Shown: positions 8,009 to 16,146 of the stretch, piece by piece
Position numbering within the stretch: the first letter of the stretch is position 1
Layout: each line of letters begins with the position of its first letter
Assembly (NCBI RefSeq): GCF_030159955.1
Contig: NZ_BSNK01000002.1
Location: 62,001-126,000 of the forward strand
Direction: 5' to 3'
From: Algimonas ampicilliniresistens
GTDB taxonomy: Bacteria > Pseudomonadota > Alphaproteobacteria > Caulobacterales > Maricaulaceae
DNA: 64,000 nt
Made by a program: the position numbers and the translations under genes
The notes under the pieces: model-generated
What the model saw: only the letters and a program-made list of their open reading frames with translations
The model's database searches: none
What the model was told of the DNA's origin: nothing

Positions 8009-8539
8009 ATGCGATATTCCTTCAAAGATCTGTCAATTGACATCACATCTCGATCTGTGTCCCGCGATGGAGAAGCCCTTAAGCTCCCGGAGCTCAGTTT
8101 TGAGCTACTCTTAGCTTTAGTTCAGTCAGCGCCTGCTATTCTGAGTCGAGAACAGCTTTCAAATACGGTTTGGAGAAAGACCCACGTATCTGACGAAACA
8201 ATTGCTCAGCGCATCAAACTGCTACGGAAATCTTTGGACGATGATCCAAAGAACCCGCGCTATATTCGGACAATTAGAGGCAGAGGCTATACACTCTTGG
8301 GCGTGGTATCCGGACAGGCTGAACTGTTTCAGACCACTGTCGTTCCAAGGTTCAATATGAAAGCCGCAATTGCCGTCATATCGTTTTTCTGCGTGAGTGT
8401 AACACTTATCGTGTTAATCCCCTTAGAATCTGATGCACCAACTACAGAAGGAGTAGTATCCGATATTAATCCATCGTCGAAAAATAAGAATAAGAACAAA
8501 ATCGGCCAGATTCGGGGAGATGAACGGAGGGCGTTTTAA
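8009..8539 (+). CDS. ToxR/CadC-like membrane-anchored winged-helix regulator
   Basis: The 176-residue protein begins with an OmpR-type winged-helix domain (about 1-100), visible in LSREQLSNTVW, the recognition-helix region ETIAQRIKLLRKSL and RTIRGRGYTLLG. A single membrane segment follows (about 117-140). The tail after it is short (about 35 residues), polar and Asn/Lys-rich, with no sensor domain recognised. Many CadC-like proteins carry long periplasmic sensors, so this one looks minimal or truncated. It is divergent from the serine hydrolase gene with a 121-bp gap, making that gene its most likely target. The start ATG at 8009 lacks a strong ribosome site. Confidence 0.8.
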   Translation: MRYSFKDLSIDITSRSVSRDGEALKLPELSFELLLALVQSAPAILSREQLSNTVWRKTHVSDETIAQRIKLLRKSLDDDPKNPRYIRTIRGRGYTLLGVVSGQAELFQTTVVPRFNMKAAIAVISFFCVSVTLIVLIPLESDAPTTEGVVSDINPSSKNKNKNKIGQIRGDERRAF

Positions 8540-8830
8540 GCTGCTCAGATAGTGTCAGCATTGCCCCCCCCCATAGCGAACATCAGACGACTTTTACTGC
8601 AGCAGTCAAACAGCAGAAGTTTCATGACCCCGTCATGAGGAAGTCCGTACTGGCTCCGAATAATTTCACATTTGGAAAGCGTTGATGCGCCTTCCCTCGT
8701 GTTCATGCCCATCATGTAACCACGAAGTAACCGAGCCCCTCGGACCCCGCGAAGAGCAACTCTCGAACCCAGTCGAAAACATCGAATTGGCTTCAATGTC
8801 CCGTAGAAACGTCGATTTTACTGGTTCAAG

Positions 8831-8833
<3 letters not shown>
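8540..8833. other. Island right-end non-coding region
   Basis: Nearly 300 bases hold no supportable gene. The stretch includes a run of nine C at 8564-8572 and the second GTAACC-type element. Short frames here run into the tRNA gene and read its sequence; they are not proteins. Confidence 0.5.
8716..8733 (+). repeat. Possible recombinase arm-type site, right
   Basis: GTAACCACGAAGTAACCG differs by one base from 1688-1705 and has the same orientation. It sits about 100 bp inside the right att repeat. It may be an arm-type site of the lost recombinase; this is positional inference. Confidence 0.4.
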
Positions 8834-8908
<75 letters not shown>

Positions 8909-9018
8909 CGCGACGGATCGCTTAGGTCGGTATGCTGCGAGAGGCAAGCCAAGGATCGGGGCATCGACAGAGATCGCTTCGTCATCTAGTCTCCTCAAAC
9001 TTAGTCAGGGGAAATCGA

Positions 9019-9630
9019 ATGACATACTGTTTTAAGCAACTTGTCGTGTCAGGACTCCTCTGCAGCGGTCTGGCTGTGCCAGCTGCCGCCCAAGTGAATT
9101 GCGACATGGGAGAGCCTGCGCCGAATATGCCGGAAGGCTTCGCCCAGTTCGATTTCATGGTTGGGGATTTCGTCGTCATGGCGCGCCGGATGACAGCAGA
9201 TGGGTGGAGCCCCTCCATTCCGCTAGCAAGATGGAACGGGCGCTATGCTCTTAACGGTCGCGCCGTCATGGACTGGTGGCATACGCCCAAAGATTCCGGG
9301 ATTAATATCCGCCTCTATGACGAAACGGGTGATCTTTGGAAAACGGCTTGGACCCACACGGCTAATCTGCAAACGAAAGAACTTCACCAAAAATTCGACC
9401 CTGAAACGGGCCGAATGAAATTGTGGCAGGTCTACCCTGAAGGCGACGAACGCCGTATCTATTTCGAGACCTATGCTGACGGTGGCTGGGCCCGTATCGA
9501 TGGCCGCAAGGATGAAGACACCGGAGAATGGCGCGATAGTATTAAACTCGAAGCCGTTCCGACGCCCTGCATCGCCGGACAATCACATATGATGCCAGAG
9601 CCCGAGGCCCCCGCCAAACCGGCGGAGTGA
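9019..9630 (+). CDS. Exported DUF1579-like protein
   Basis: The protein is about 203 residues with a Sec signal peptide (LVVSGLLCSGLAVPAAAQ). The opening AQFDFMVGDFVV, followed by a WNGRYALNGRAVMDWW strand and a C-terminal run of aromatic strands, resembles the lipocalin-like DUF1579 fold, in which an FxFxxGxW pattern opens the barrel. Here W is replaced by F, so membership is looser than for the paralogue at 11963. The ATG at 9019 is chosen for its AGGGGA ribosome site. It converges with the iminopeptidase-like gene, 6 bp apart. The ligand and function are unknown. Confidence 0.65.
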   Translation: MTYCFKQLVVSGLLCSGLAVPAAAQVNCDMGEPAPNMPEGFAQFDFMVGDFVVMARRMTADGWSPSIPLARWNGRYALNGRAVMDWWHTPKDSGINIRLYDETGDLWKTAWTHTANLQTKELHQKFDPETGRMKLWQVYPEGDERRIYFETYADGGWARIDGRKDEDTGEWRDSIKLEAVPTPCIAGQSHMMPEPEAPAKPAE

Positions 9631-9636
9631 GGTCGT

Positions 9637-10683
9637 CTATTCTGCGATAGATCGACCTGCATCTACATCCTGAATAAAATCAATCAGCGCTGGAAAGTAA
9701 TTTTCCGTATCGTCCCATTGTGCAAAATGCCCGCCATTTGGCATTTCAACATAACGCGCCTGCTGCATACGCTCCGACATCATACGTTTAAAGGCAGGTT
9801 CCATCGTGTCGTGGCTGGCCGCCATAACCAAGGTCGGCACAGCGATTTCGTGCAACCGATCTGTAATATTCCAATCGACGAGCAGACCGGATGCGCCAAG
9901 CTCGCTCGGTCCCTGCATCGGAATGTAAACCTCAGGATTGAGATGCGGGAAGGCTCTCATCACAGGCTCCGGCCATTGGTCGGCAGGCCTGCGCAGAATG
10001 TGATCCACATAATGATGCTCCATCAGCAGACCCATATAGTCCGGGTGCTCATACGCTTCCGCTGCTTCCAGTTCTTCCAGCCGAGCTAGAACCGCCGGAT
10101 CCATATCGGCCATCAGAACGTTATGGGCATAGTCATTATAGGCGGGGATCGAACTCACCATGTTCGACACGATCAATCCCTTGAGCTTATCTTGATGAGC
10201 GAGCGCATATTCCATGCCGAGAACACCACCCCAACTCTGGCCATAAAGGTAGAAATTATCGGCATTGAGCCCGAGCGCTTGACGCACCTGTTCGACCTCA
10301 TCGACAAAGCGGTCTATGGTCAACAGATCATCCATATTGGGTTGATCTGAAAAATAGCTGCCCAGTTGATCGTAATAATAAAACTCGATTCCGGCATCCG
10401 GAAGATGGTCAGAGAAATTCTCGAAGACCTCATGTGTGCCGCCCGGCCCACCATGTAGCAGCAGAACCTTCATCGTTGGGCTGTCGCCGACTTTCTTTGT
10501 GAAGACCTCAAATGTGCCTTTATCTGTTTTGATCGGGATCATCCGTCCCTCGCCCACAACAGGCACTGGCCGTGCCTCCACAACTGTCAGCGTTTCCGAA
10601 GTCGAAGTCGGCGCTGTTGGTGTGCACGCCCCCAATATCAACGTCGCGGTGCCTAGAATAAATATTGCCGTCAAATTTCGCAT
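9637..10683 (-). CDS. Alpha/beta hydrolase lipoprotein, proline-iminopeptidase-like (S33)
   Basis: This is a lipoprotein of about 348 residues: the signal LILGTATLILGAC contains a lipobox with LGAC. The hydrolase core has the oxyanion motif LLHGGPGG, the nucleophile elbow GQSWGG, a probable acid in ASHDT and the catalytic histidine in NGGHFAQW. HGGPG plus GQSWGG are typical of proline iminopeptidases, so removal of N-terminal proline from peptides, or a related amidase or esterase reaction, is likely at the periplasmic face. The start at 10683 is set by an AGGGGA ribosome site and the signal peptide. It is divergent from a CaiB/BaiF CoA-transferase gene. Confidence 0.85.
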   Translation of the reverse strand: MRNLTAIFILGTATLILGACTPTAPTSTSETLTVVEARPVPVVGEGRMIPIKTDKGTFEVFTKKVGDSPTMKVLLLHGGPGGTHEVFENFSDHLPDAGIEFYYYDQLGSYFSDQPNMDDLLTIDRFVDEVEQVRQALGLNADNFYLYGQSWGGVLGMEYALAHQDKLKGLIVSNMVSSIPAYNDYAHNVLMADMDPAVLARLEELEAAEAYEHPDYMGLLMEHHYVDHILRRPADQWPEPVMRAFPHLNPEVYIPMQGPSELGASGLLVDWNITDRLHEIAVPTLVMAASHDTMEPAFKRMMSERMQQARYVEMPNGGHFAQWDDTENYFPALIDFIQDVDAGRSIAE

Positions 10684-10802
10684 GAAATGTCCCCTATCAG
10701 TATCTTGTGGCACGACACCGCGTAATCTCCAAAAGCGGTAGCGGGAGCAGATTGGACAAATCACGTGCGGCACGCGACAAGCATCGCAAGGGAGAGCATA
10801 GT

Positions 10803-11966
10803 ATGAGCGACACATCGCACCTGCCGCTTCACGGCATTCGCGTCGTGGAGATGTCCACCATGATCACGGCGAGCTTTGCGGCCATGATCTTGGCTGAACA
10901 GGGTGCAGACGTCGTCAAAATTGAACCGCAAGGTATGGGCGACCCCATGCGCTTTATCGGCTCACAGAAATCGGGGCTCTCTGCGCTGTTTCACAATTGT
11001 AATCGCGGCAAGCAGTCCATTGCGCTGGATCTGAAAGATCAGGGTGATCTCTCTGTCGCGCGCAAGCTCTGCGAACGCGCCGATGTGGTTGTCTCAAACT
11101 ACCGCCCTAGCGTGATGGCGCGGCTGGGTCTGTCTTATGAGGCATTGAAAGCTGTGAATCCGAAGCTCGTATTCGCGCGCATTACCGGGTTTGGCACCAA
11201 TGGGCCGCAAGCCCTGTTACCCGCTTATGACCATGTCATGCAGGCACAGCTTGGCATGACGGCCGCCCAAGGCGAGGCGCAAGGGGGCGCACCGGTCCAT
11301 ATCCAGCACGCGATTTGCGACAAAGCGACCGCACTTATGGCGGCGCAGGCCGTATCTTCTGCCCTCTTCGCGCGTGAACGACTCGGACCTAATCAGGGCC
11401 AAGGCTCCCGCATAGATTTGTCCATGATTGACGCGGGCATGCATTTCTTCTTCCCTGACGGGCTGATGCAGCACACGCTGCTTGCGGATGACGCCATTCA
11501 TCTTGATCCGCTCACGGCGACCTATGCGGTGATGGCGGCTCAGGACGGTTACTTCGTCATTGCTGGGATAGGCGACGTTCAAGCCAAAGCCGTTTTCAAC
11601 CTGATCGGGCAGCCACAGCTAATTTATGACCCGCGCTTTGCCACGCCACGGGCCAGGCTCATGAACATTGGGGCTATGATTGCGGAAATGACGGCCCAAC
11701 CCGTCGACAAACCGATCGCTGACGTGCTCGCCTATATGGAAGCGCATGATGTACCGTGCTGCGAATGCCTATCCCCGGAACAGGCCATGACTCATCCTCA
11801 GATCCAAGCGAACCGCACAGTCGCAACTGTTACTCACCCTTATCTCGGCGAAATCTTCTCGGTGCGTCCGGCCGCGCGTTTTAATAATAAAGATGGTATC
11901 AGCCACGCGCCGTCGCCGCAGTTGAACGAAAATAGTGCCGCAATTCTCAAGGCGTTGGAGTCATGA
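10803..11966 (+). CDS. CaiB/BaiF family CoA-transferase
   Basis: The protein is about 387 residues and typical of class III CoA-transferases. Near the N-terminus are LHGIRVVEMSTMITASFAAM and a GADVVKIEP segment, followed by FHNCNRGKQSIALDLK and VVSNYRPSVMARLGL; ARITGFG follows. It should move CoA between an acyl-CoA and a free acid, or act as an acyl-CoA racemase; the substrate cannot be read from sequence. The ATG at 10803 has GGGAGA upstream. The next gene, an exported DUF1579-type protein, overlaps it by 4 nt, so they are probably co-transcribed although a functional link is not obvious. Confidence 0.88.
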   Translation: MSDTSHLPLHGIRVVEMSTMITASFAAMILAEQGADVVKIEPQGMGDPMRFIGSQKSGLSALFHNCNRGKQSIALDLKDQGDLSVARKLCERADVVVSNYRPSVMARLGLSYEALKAVNPKLVFARITGFGTNGPQALLPAYDHVMQAQLGMTAAQGEAQGGAPVHIQHAICDKATALMAAQAVSSALFARERLGPNQGQGSRIDLSMIDAGMHFFFPDGLMQHTLLADDAIHLDPLTATYAVMAAQDGYFVIAGIGDVQAKAVFNLIGQPQLIYDPRFATPRARLMNIGAMIAEMTAQPVDKPIADVLAYMEAHDVPCCECLSPEQAMTHPQIQANRTVATVTHPYLGEIFSVRPAARFNNKDGISHAPSPQLNENSAAILKALES

Positions 11967-12526
11967 TGAAAACCATAGGTCTCACTATCCTCTCGGTCGC
12001 GTGTCTGGCTTTATCGGCGAACACGGCCACTGCGCAAAATGTGGAAGACCCCTCTGTTGAAGCCCCGGTTCGAAAACCAGCCTGTACCGGATCACCTTAT
12101 CGCGATTTCGATTTCTGGATTGGAACGTGGGAGGTTCGATCACCCGATGGGGCACTGGCGGGGACCAACCGGATCACGTCAGAAGAAAGCGGATGCCTTC
12201 TGGTCGAACGCTGGACAAGCGCCAGCGGTGGCACTGGCCAGAGTTACAATTTCGTAGACCGCGATACTGGCGATTGGCGACAAGTCTGGGTTTCAACAGG
12301 GGCAACAATCAATTATTCTGGCGGACTGGATGCGGACGGTGCCATGATACTGGAGGGCCGGATTGGTTATCTGCCGGGGTCGGACAATAATGGTCGATTT
12401 CGCGGCAAGTGGACGTTGCGTGAAGACGGCACAGTCGAGCAGGTTTTCCATCAATATTCTGAAGACACCGACGAATGGAAACCTTGGTTCACGGGCATTT
12501 ACACAAAGATAGATGAAGCAGAATAG
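11963..12526 (+). CDS. Exported DUF1579-family protein
   Basis: The protein has 187 residues, a signal peptide (ILSVACLALSANTATAQ) and the family hallmark RDFDFWIGTWEVRSPDG, followed by ESGCLLVERW and repeated beta strands. This is a lipocalin-like small barrel and probably periplasmic. The start overlaps the CoA-transferase stop as ATGATGA; the second ATG at 11966 is an equal choice. It resembles the protein encoded at 9019-9630, so two members lie within 3 kb. No enzymatic role is established for the family. Confidence 0.75.
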   Translation: MMKTIGLTILSVACLALSANTATAQNVEDPSVEAPVRKPACTGSPYRDFDFWIGTWEVRSPDGALAGTNRITSEESGCLLVERWTSASGGTGQSYNFVDRDTGDWRQVWVSTGATINYSGGLDADGAMILEGRIGYLPGSDNNGRFRGKWTLREDGTVEQVFHQYSEDTDEWKPWFTGIYTKIDEAE

Positions 12527-12830
12527 ACGCCACTATCAACCCAACCATAGGCCTAGAAGTCGCCGATGACCTGACGCAGTCGGCTCGGCTTGCGTGAAAT
12601 TGCAACGGAATATCTTGATGCAGGCCTATATAAAGCCTATGGTAAAGGTCTCTCAAATGGAGACTTCATGCCCCGGTAAAGTGGGGAGGCAACAGTCCTC
12701 CCGATGCAAAACCAACGATTGATATACACCGCCAAGACCGTTGGCGGGCCTGTTGGTTTGCAGTTTCGAACGACACTGATCCTATATGTCCGAGCTTTGC
12801 TCGTGACGAAGCCATGAAAGTTGACCCGCC
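12527..12830. other. 304-bp intergenic region with two hairpins
   Basis: No gene is supportable. Two stable inverted repeats are visible: GGGAGG/CCTCCC at 12684-12702, and CCGCCAA/TTGGCGG at 12729-12747 with a 5-nt loop. Neither is followed by a T-run, so they are not typical terminators. They could belong to a leader of rsgA or to a small RNA; I recognise no known riboswitch. Confidence 0.45.
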
Positions 12831-13913
12831 ATGACACGGGACTATTCCAAATTCCTACCACCTGAGATGAGACGCGGACATTCAGACCAAAACGACCCAC
12901 CCCTTAAACGACTAGGGTGGCAACCTTACTTCGCCCAACAGACGAGCGTTGACGAGTTAGCTGACACGCCGCCTGTCCGCATCGTCGAAGTACACCGCAA
13001 CGCGTTGCACGTTATCGGCGATGATATTGATGAACTGATCCCACCGCTATCAGACGCTACGGTTGGCGATTGGGTCCTGCTTAATCGCGAGCAAGCCCAG
13101 ACCAGCCGCGTCCTCGAGCGGAAGAGCATTATACAGCGCCGCGCGCCAGGATCGGATCGACAGATCCAACTGATTGCGGCCAATATCGACACGGCGTTTA
13201 TCGTCTCGTCCTTCAACCAAGATTTCAATGTGGCCCGGCTCGAACGTTACATCGCCTTGGCGCTTGACGCGGACATCACACCCGTCATCATTTTAACTAA
13301 GGCCGACCTGACCGATACACCGCAAGATTATCTGGATCAGGCCCGCGCGATCTCTGACCTCATAACCGTTGTTGCCCTAGATGCGCGCGGTGATGAGCCA
13401 AGGGAGAAGTTGGCAGAGTGGTGTAAACCCGGCCAAACCGTTGCATTTCTGGGGTCTTCAGGTGTTGGAAAATCGACTTTGACCAACGCTCTAATCGGCA
13501 ATCAGTTGATTGAAACGCAAGCGATCCGCGAAGACGATGCCAAAGGTCGCCACACGACCTCGACTCGGCAATTACATGGTATTCCAGAAGGCTGCATGGT
13601 GTTGGACACACCCGGCATGCGTGAGTTGCAGCTCACAGATGCAATATCGGGAATCGGGGATCTGTTCTCAGACATTCGTGATTTTGCCAACCAATGCCGG
13701 TTCAGAGATTGTCAGCATGAAACAGAACCCGGCTGCGCAGTCCTGAGCGCCTTAGAACGCGGTGACATCGACACGGCACGGCTGAAACGATGGCGGAAAC
13801 TCATCGCTGAAGAAGCGTTTAACTCCGCCAACCTCGCTCAACGTCGGAAAAAGGACAAAGAGTTCGGCAAAATGATCCGCCTCAACAAGACAAAGAAACC
13901 TGGGAAGTATTAG
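12831..13913 (+). CDS. rsgA: Ribosome small-subunit biogenesis GTPase RsgA
   Basis: This 360-residue circularly permuted GTPase acts in late 30S maturation. The motifs occur in the permuted order: TKAD (G4, 156-159), then the P-loop GSSGVGKST (208-216), then DTPGM (G3, 259-263). An OB-type RNA-binding region precedes them, and a zinc-binding C-terminal motif C289-x4-C294-x-H296-x5-C302 follows. Length and order fit the family. The start at 12831 has no good ribosome site; an ATG at 12867 is possible. A 304-bp untranslated region with hairpins lies upstream. Confidence 0.95.
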   Translation: MTRDYSKFLPPEMRRGHSDQNDPPLKRLGWQPYFAQQTSVDELADTPPVRIVEVHRNALHVIGDDIDELIPPLSDATVGDWVLLNREQAQTSRVLERKSIIQRRAPGSDRQIQLIAANIDTAFIVSSFNQDFNVARLERYIALALDADITPVIILTKADLTDTPQDYLDQARAISDLITVVALDARGDEPREKLAEWCKPGQTVAFLGSSGVGKSTLTNALIGNQLIETQAIREDDAKGRHTTSTRQLHGIPEGCMVLDTPGMRELQLTDAISGIGDLFSDIRDFANQCRFRDCQHETEPGCAVLSALERGDIDTARLKRWRKLIAEEAFNSANLAQRRKKDKEFGKMIRLNKTKKPGKY

Positions 13914-13950
13914 AATGGATACATGCATATGCACTCTGTCTGAGTGCCAT

Positions 13951-14400
13951 CTACGTGCCCTTACGGCGAACGAATTTTAGTCCAGACCAGTCTGCATCGA
14001 CGGCGCAAACTTTGACATCCACCCAACCCGTTGGGAGGATGAGGCGCCTGAGGTCATTACCAGTTAAGTCTTTGTAGAGCGAAGACGATTTCTTGGGCCA
14101 AGAGATCCATAGGGCTCCGCCATTAGCCACTTTTCCCAACGCTGTGTCGTACTTCCGTTCAAGCGTTTTGCGATCTGGGCAAAAGAGATGGACTATGTCA
14201 GCTTGTTTTGCCCGGGTTCTGAACGCAACATTTTCGGCCCCCGCAATGAGCTCTGAATAATGATCTGGCGCACCTATGGTCAGACAGGTCATACTTGGTT
14301 TCAAACCAATTTTCTGAAACAATGACTTACCTGAATATCCATGCGTCTGAGCAGGCGCTTTCGGCGGAGACTTGCCTGTCACCATGCTGTGATTCTCCAT
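13951..14400 (-). CDS. DUF3052 family protein
   Basis: This 149-residue soluble protein has the DUF3052 pattern: GYSGKSLFQKIGLKP near the start, ALWISWPKKSSSLYKDLT in the middle, and VDVKVCAVDADWSGLKFVRR at the end. The family has no assigned biochemical role. The start at 14400 is tentative; the in-frame ATG at 14385 has a GGAG upstream and may be the real start. It stands alone between rsgA and the terminator of the glyoxylate operon. Confidence 0.75.
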   Translation of the reverse strand: MENHSMVTGKSPPKAPAQTHGYSGKSLFQKIGLKPSMTCLTIGAPDHYSELIAGAENVAFRTRAKQADIVHLFCPDRKTLERKYDTALGKVANGGALWISWPKKSSSLYKDLTGNDLRRLILPTGWVDVKVCAVDADWSGLKFVRRKGT

Positions 14401-14455
14401 GCTCTGCTCGCCAAGGCGGGTTCTTCATAGCATAGATTATCGCGGTGCCGTGCGC

Positions 14456-14483
14456 AAAAACCCCCGACCAATGGGCCGAGGGT
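14456..14483 (-). terminator. Rho-independent terminator of aceBA
   Basis: Read on the minus strand, a GC-rich stem (CCCTCGGCC / GGTCGGGGG with a short loop) is followed by a T-run, about 70 bp after the aceA stop codon. Confidence 0.75.
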
Positions 14484-14550
14484 TCATTCCGGTTGTGGAG
14501 CCACTCGTTAGAACGCGCGGTGGCTTTACTTAGCCACATCCGTGTCGTGG

Positions 14551-16146
14551 TTAGGCGACGTCTGCGAACTGGTTCATTGTATTGTGCTCACCGCCTGCTT
14601 TCAGAGCGCGATCACCGCCGGTCATAACTTTGAAGCTGTCGCCAATATCGGATCCAACTTCATGCTGGTGGCGCACTGCGGACACACCGCCGCGGATCTC
14701 TTCGCGCTGAACGTTTTTGACATAGGCGAGCATTTTCTCGTCGCCGTAATAGCCTTCACTCAGACGATCCATACCGAGCGCGTCCATATGGAAGGTCGGC
14801 AGAGTGATGAGGTTGTGGAACACACCCGCTTCACGCGCGATATCCGTCTGGAACGCCTGCAAGCGACGGTCCGCCTCAATACCCAGCGCGTCTTCATCGA
14901 AGGCCGCGGACATAAGACGAGCTTCGTCATAATCGCCCGCTTGGATGCGACCCTCATTGATCCAATCTTCACGCACCTGTTTGCGTAGATTGAGCGTCCA
15001 GTTGAAGGACGGTGAATTGTTATAGGTCAGCTTCGCCTGCGGCGCCGCTTCGCGGATACGGTTCACCATGCCCGCGATTTGCGCCACATTCGGAGTCGCC
15101 GTTTCGATCCAGAGCAGGTCTGCGCCACCATCATTCAACGCCGCGATACAGTCTTCGACCACGCGTTCTTCACCTGTGTCGGCTTTGAACTTGTAGAGAC
15201 CGTTGGGCAGCCGCGTTGGTTTAACGAGCTGACCGTTCAGCCGAATGGCCACATCGCCATCGTCTAGATCAGACAGGCCTTCGACCGGTGTGGCTTCAAG
15301 CCATTTGGTATATTCCGAAGCCAGATCACCCGCTTCACGCGAGACAGGGATTTTCTGTGTCAGGCCAGCACCGAGACTATCGGTCCGCGCCACGATCACA
15401 CCATCATCCACACCAAGTTCTTCAAACGCCATACGCACAGCGCGCAGTTTTTCGATGAAGTCCTCACGCGGAACTGTGACCTTACCGTCTTGGTGTCCGC
15501 ATTGTTTGGCGTCCGACACTTGGTTTTCGATCTGAATGCAGCAAGCGCCCGCCTTGATCAGCTCTTTGGCAAGCAGATAGGTCGCATGAACATTGCCGAA
15601 GCCAGCATCAATGTCAGCGATGATCGGACGGACATAGCTCTCAAACCCGTCAATCTTTGAAATGACCGCTTGGCGACTCACATCGTCATCGGCGGATTTC
15701 AGCTCGCCGAACAAATCGTTCAAGTCAACTTCATCGGCTTGGCGCAGTGACGTATAAATCTCGTTGATCAAATCGGTCACCGCGGTTTTCTCGTGCATAG
15801 ACTGATCCGGCAAATGTCCGAAACTATTGCGCAGGCCCGCAACCATCCAACCGGACAGATAGACATATGCGCGGTCCAGCGTGCCTTTTTGGCGTTTAAT
15901 AGCGCGCATCATTTGCATGGCATGGAAGCCGGACCAGCAGCCGAGTGACTGTGTGAACTGGCTCGTGTCCGTATCATAACGCGCCATGTCGGCGCGCATG
16001 ACTTTCGCCATCGCTTTGGCAATATCCAGATGGGTCTCGTAGGTGTTCTGAACCTTCAACTGAGCAATGTCTTCGACATTAATGCCGCCCGGCACACCAT
16101 TAGGGTAACGGGCTTGGATGTCATTGAGTGTTTGTGTGTAGGTCAT
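14551..16146 (-). CDS. aceA: Isocitrate lyase
   Basis: The 531-residue enzyme splits isocitrate into glyoxylate and succinate, the first step of the glyoxylate bypass. The catalytic loop reads KQCGH (214-218), the variant seen in the long isocitrate lyase subclass in place of KKCGH, and IIADIDAGFGN (175-185) carries the metal-binding aspartates. The length of about 530 also fits the long subclass. Its ATG directly abuts the TAA of the malate synthase gene (TAAATG), so the two are translated together. A terminator follows the gene. Confidence 0.95.
   Translation of the reverse strand: MTYTQTLNDIQARYPNGVPGGINVEDIAQLKVQNTYETHLDIAKAMAKVMRADMARYDTDTSQFTQSLGCWSGFHAMQMMRAIKRQKGTLDRAYVYLSGWMVAGLRNSFGHLPDQSMHEKTAVTDLINEIYTSLRQADEVDLNDLFGELKSADDDVSRQAVISKIDGFESYVRPIIADIDAGFGNVHATYLLAKELIKAGACCIQIENQVSDAKQCGHQDGKVTVPREDFIEKLRAVRMAFEELGVDDGVIVARTDSLGAGLTQKIPVSREAGDLASEYTKWLEATPVEGLSDLDDGDVAIRLNGQLVKPTRLPNGLYKFKADTGEERVVEDCIAALNDGGADLLWIETATPNVAQIAGMVNRIREAAPQAKLTYNNSPSFNWTLNLRKQVREDWINEGRIQAGDYDEARLMSAAFDEDALGIEADRRLQAFQTDIAREAGVFHNLITLPTFHMDALGMDRLSEGYYGDEKMLAYVKNVQREEIRGGVSAVRHQHEVGSDIGDSFKVMTGGDRALKAGGEHNTMNQFADVA

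Noticed and set aside
8564-8572. Run of nine C considered as a phase-variation tract
   Set aside because: It is intergenic, 25 bp past a stop codon, with no gene or promoter element that its length would switch.
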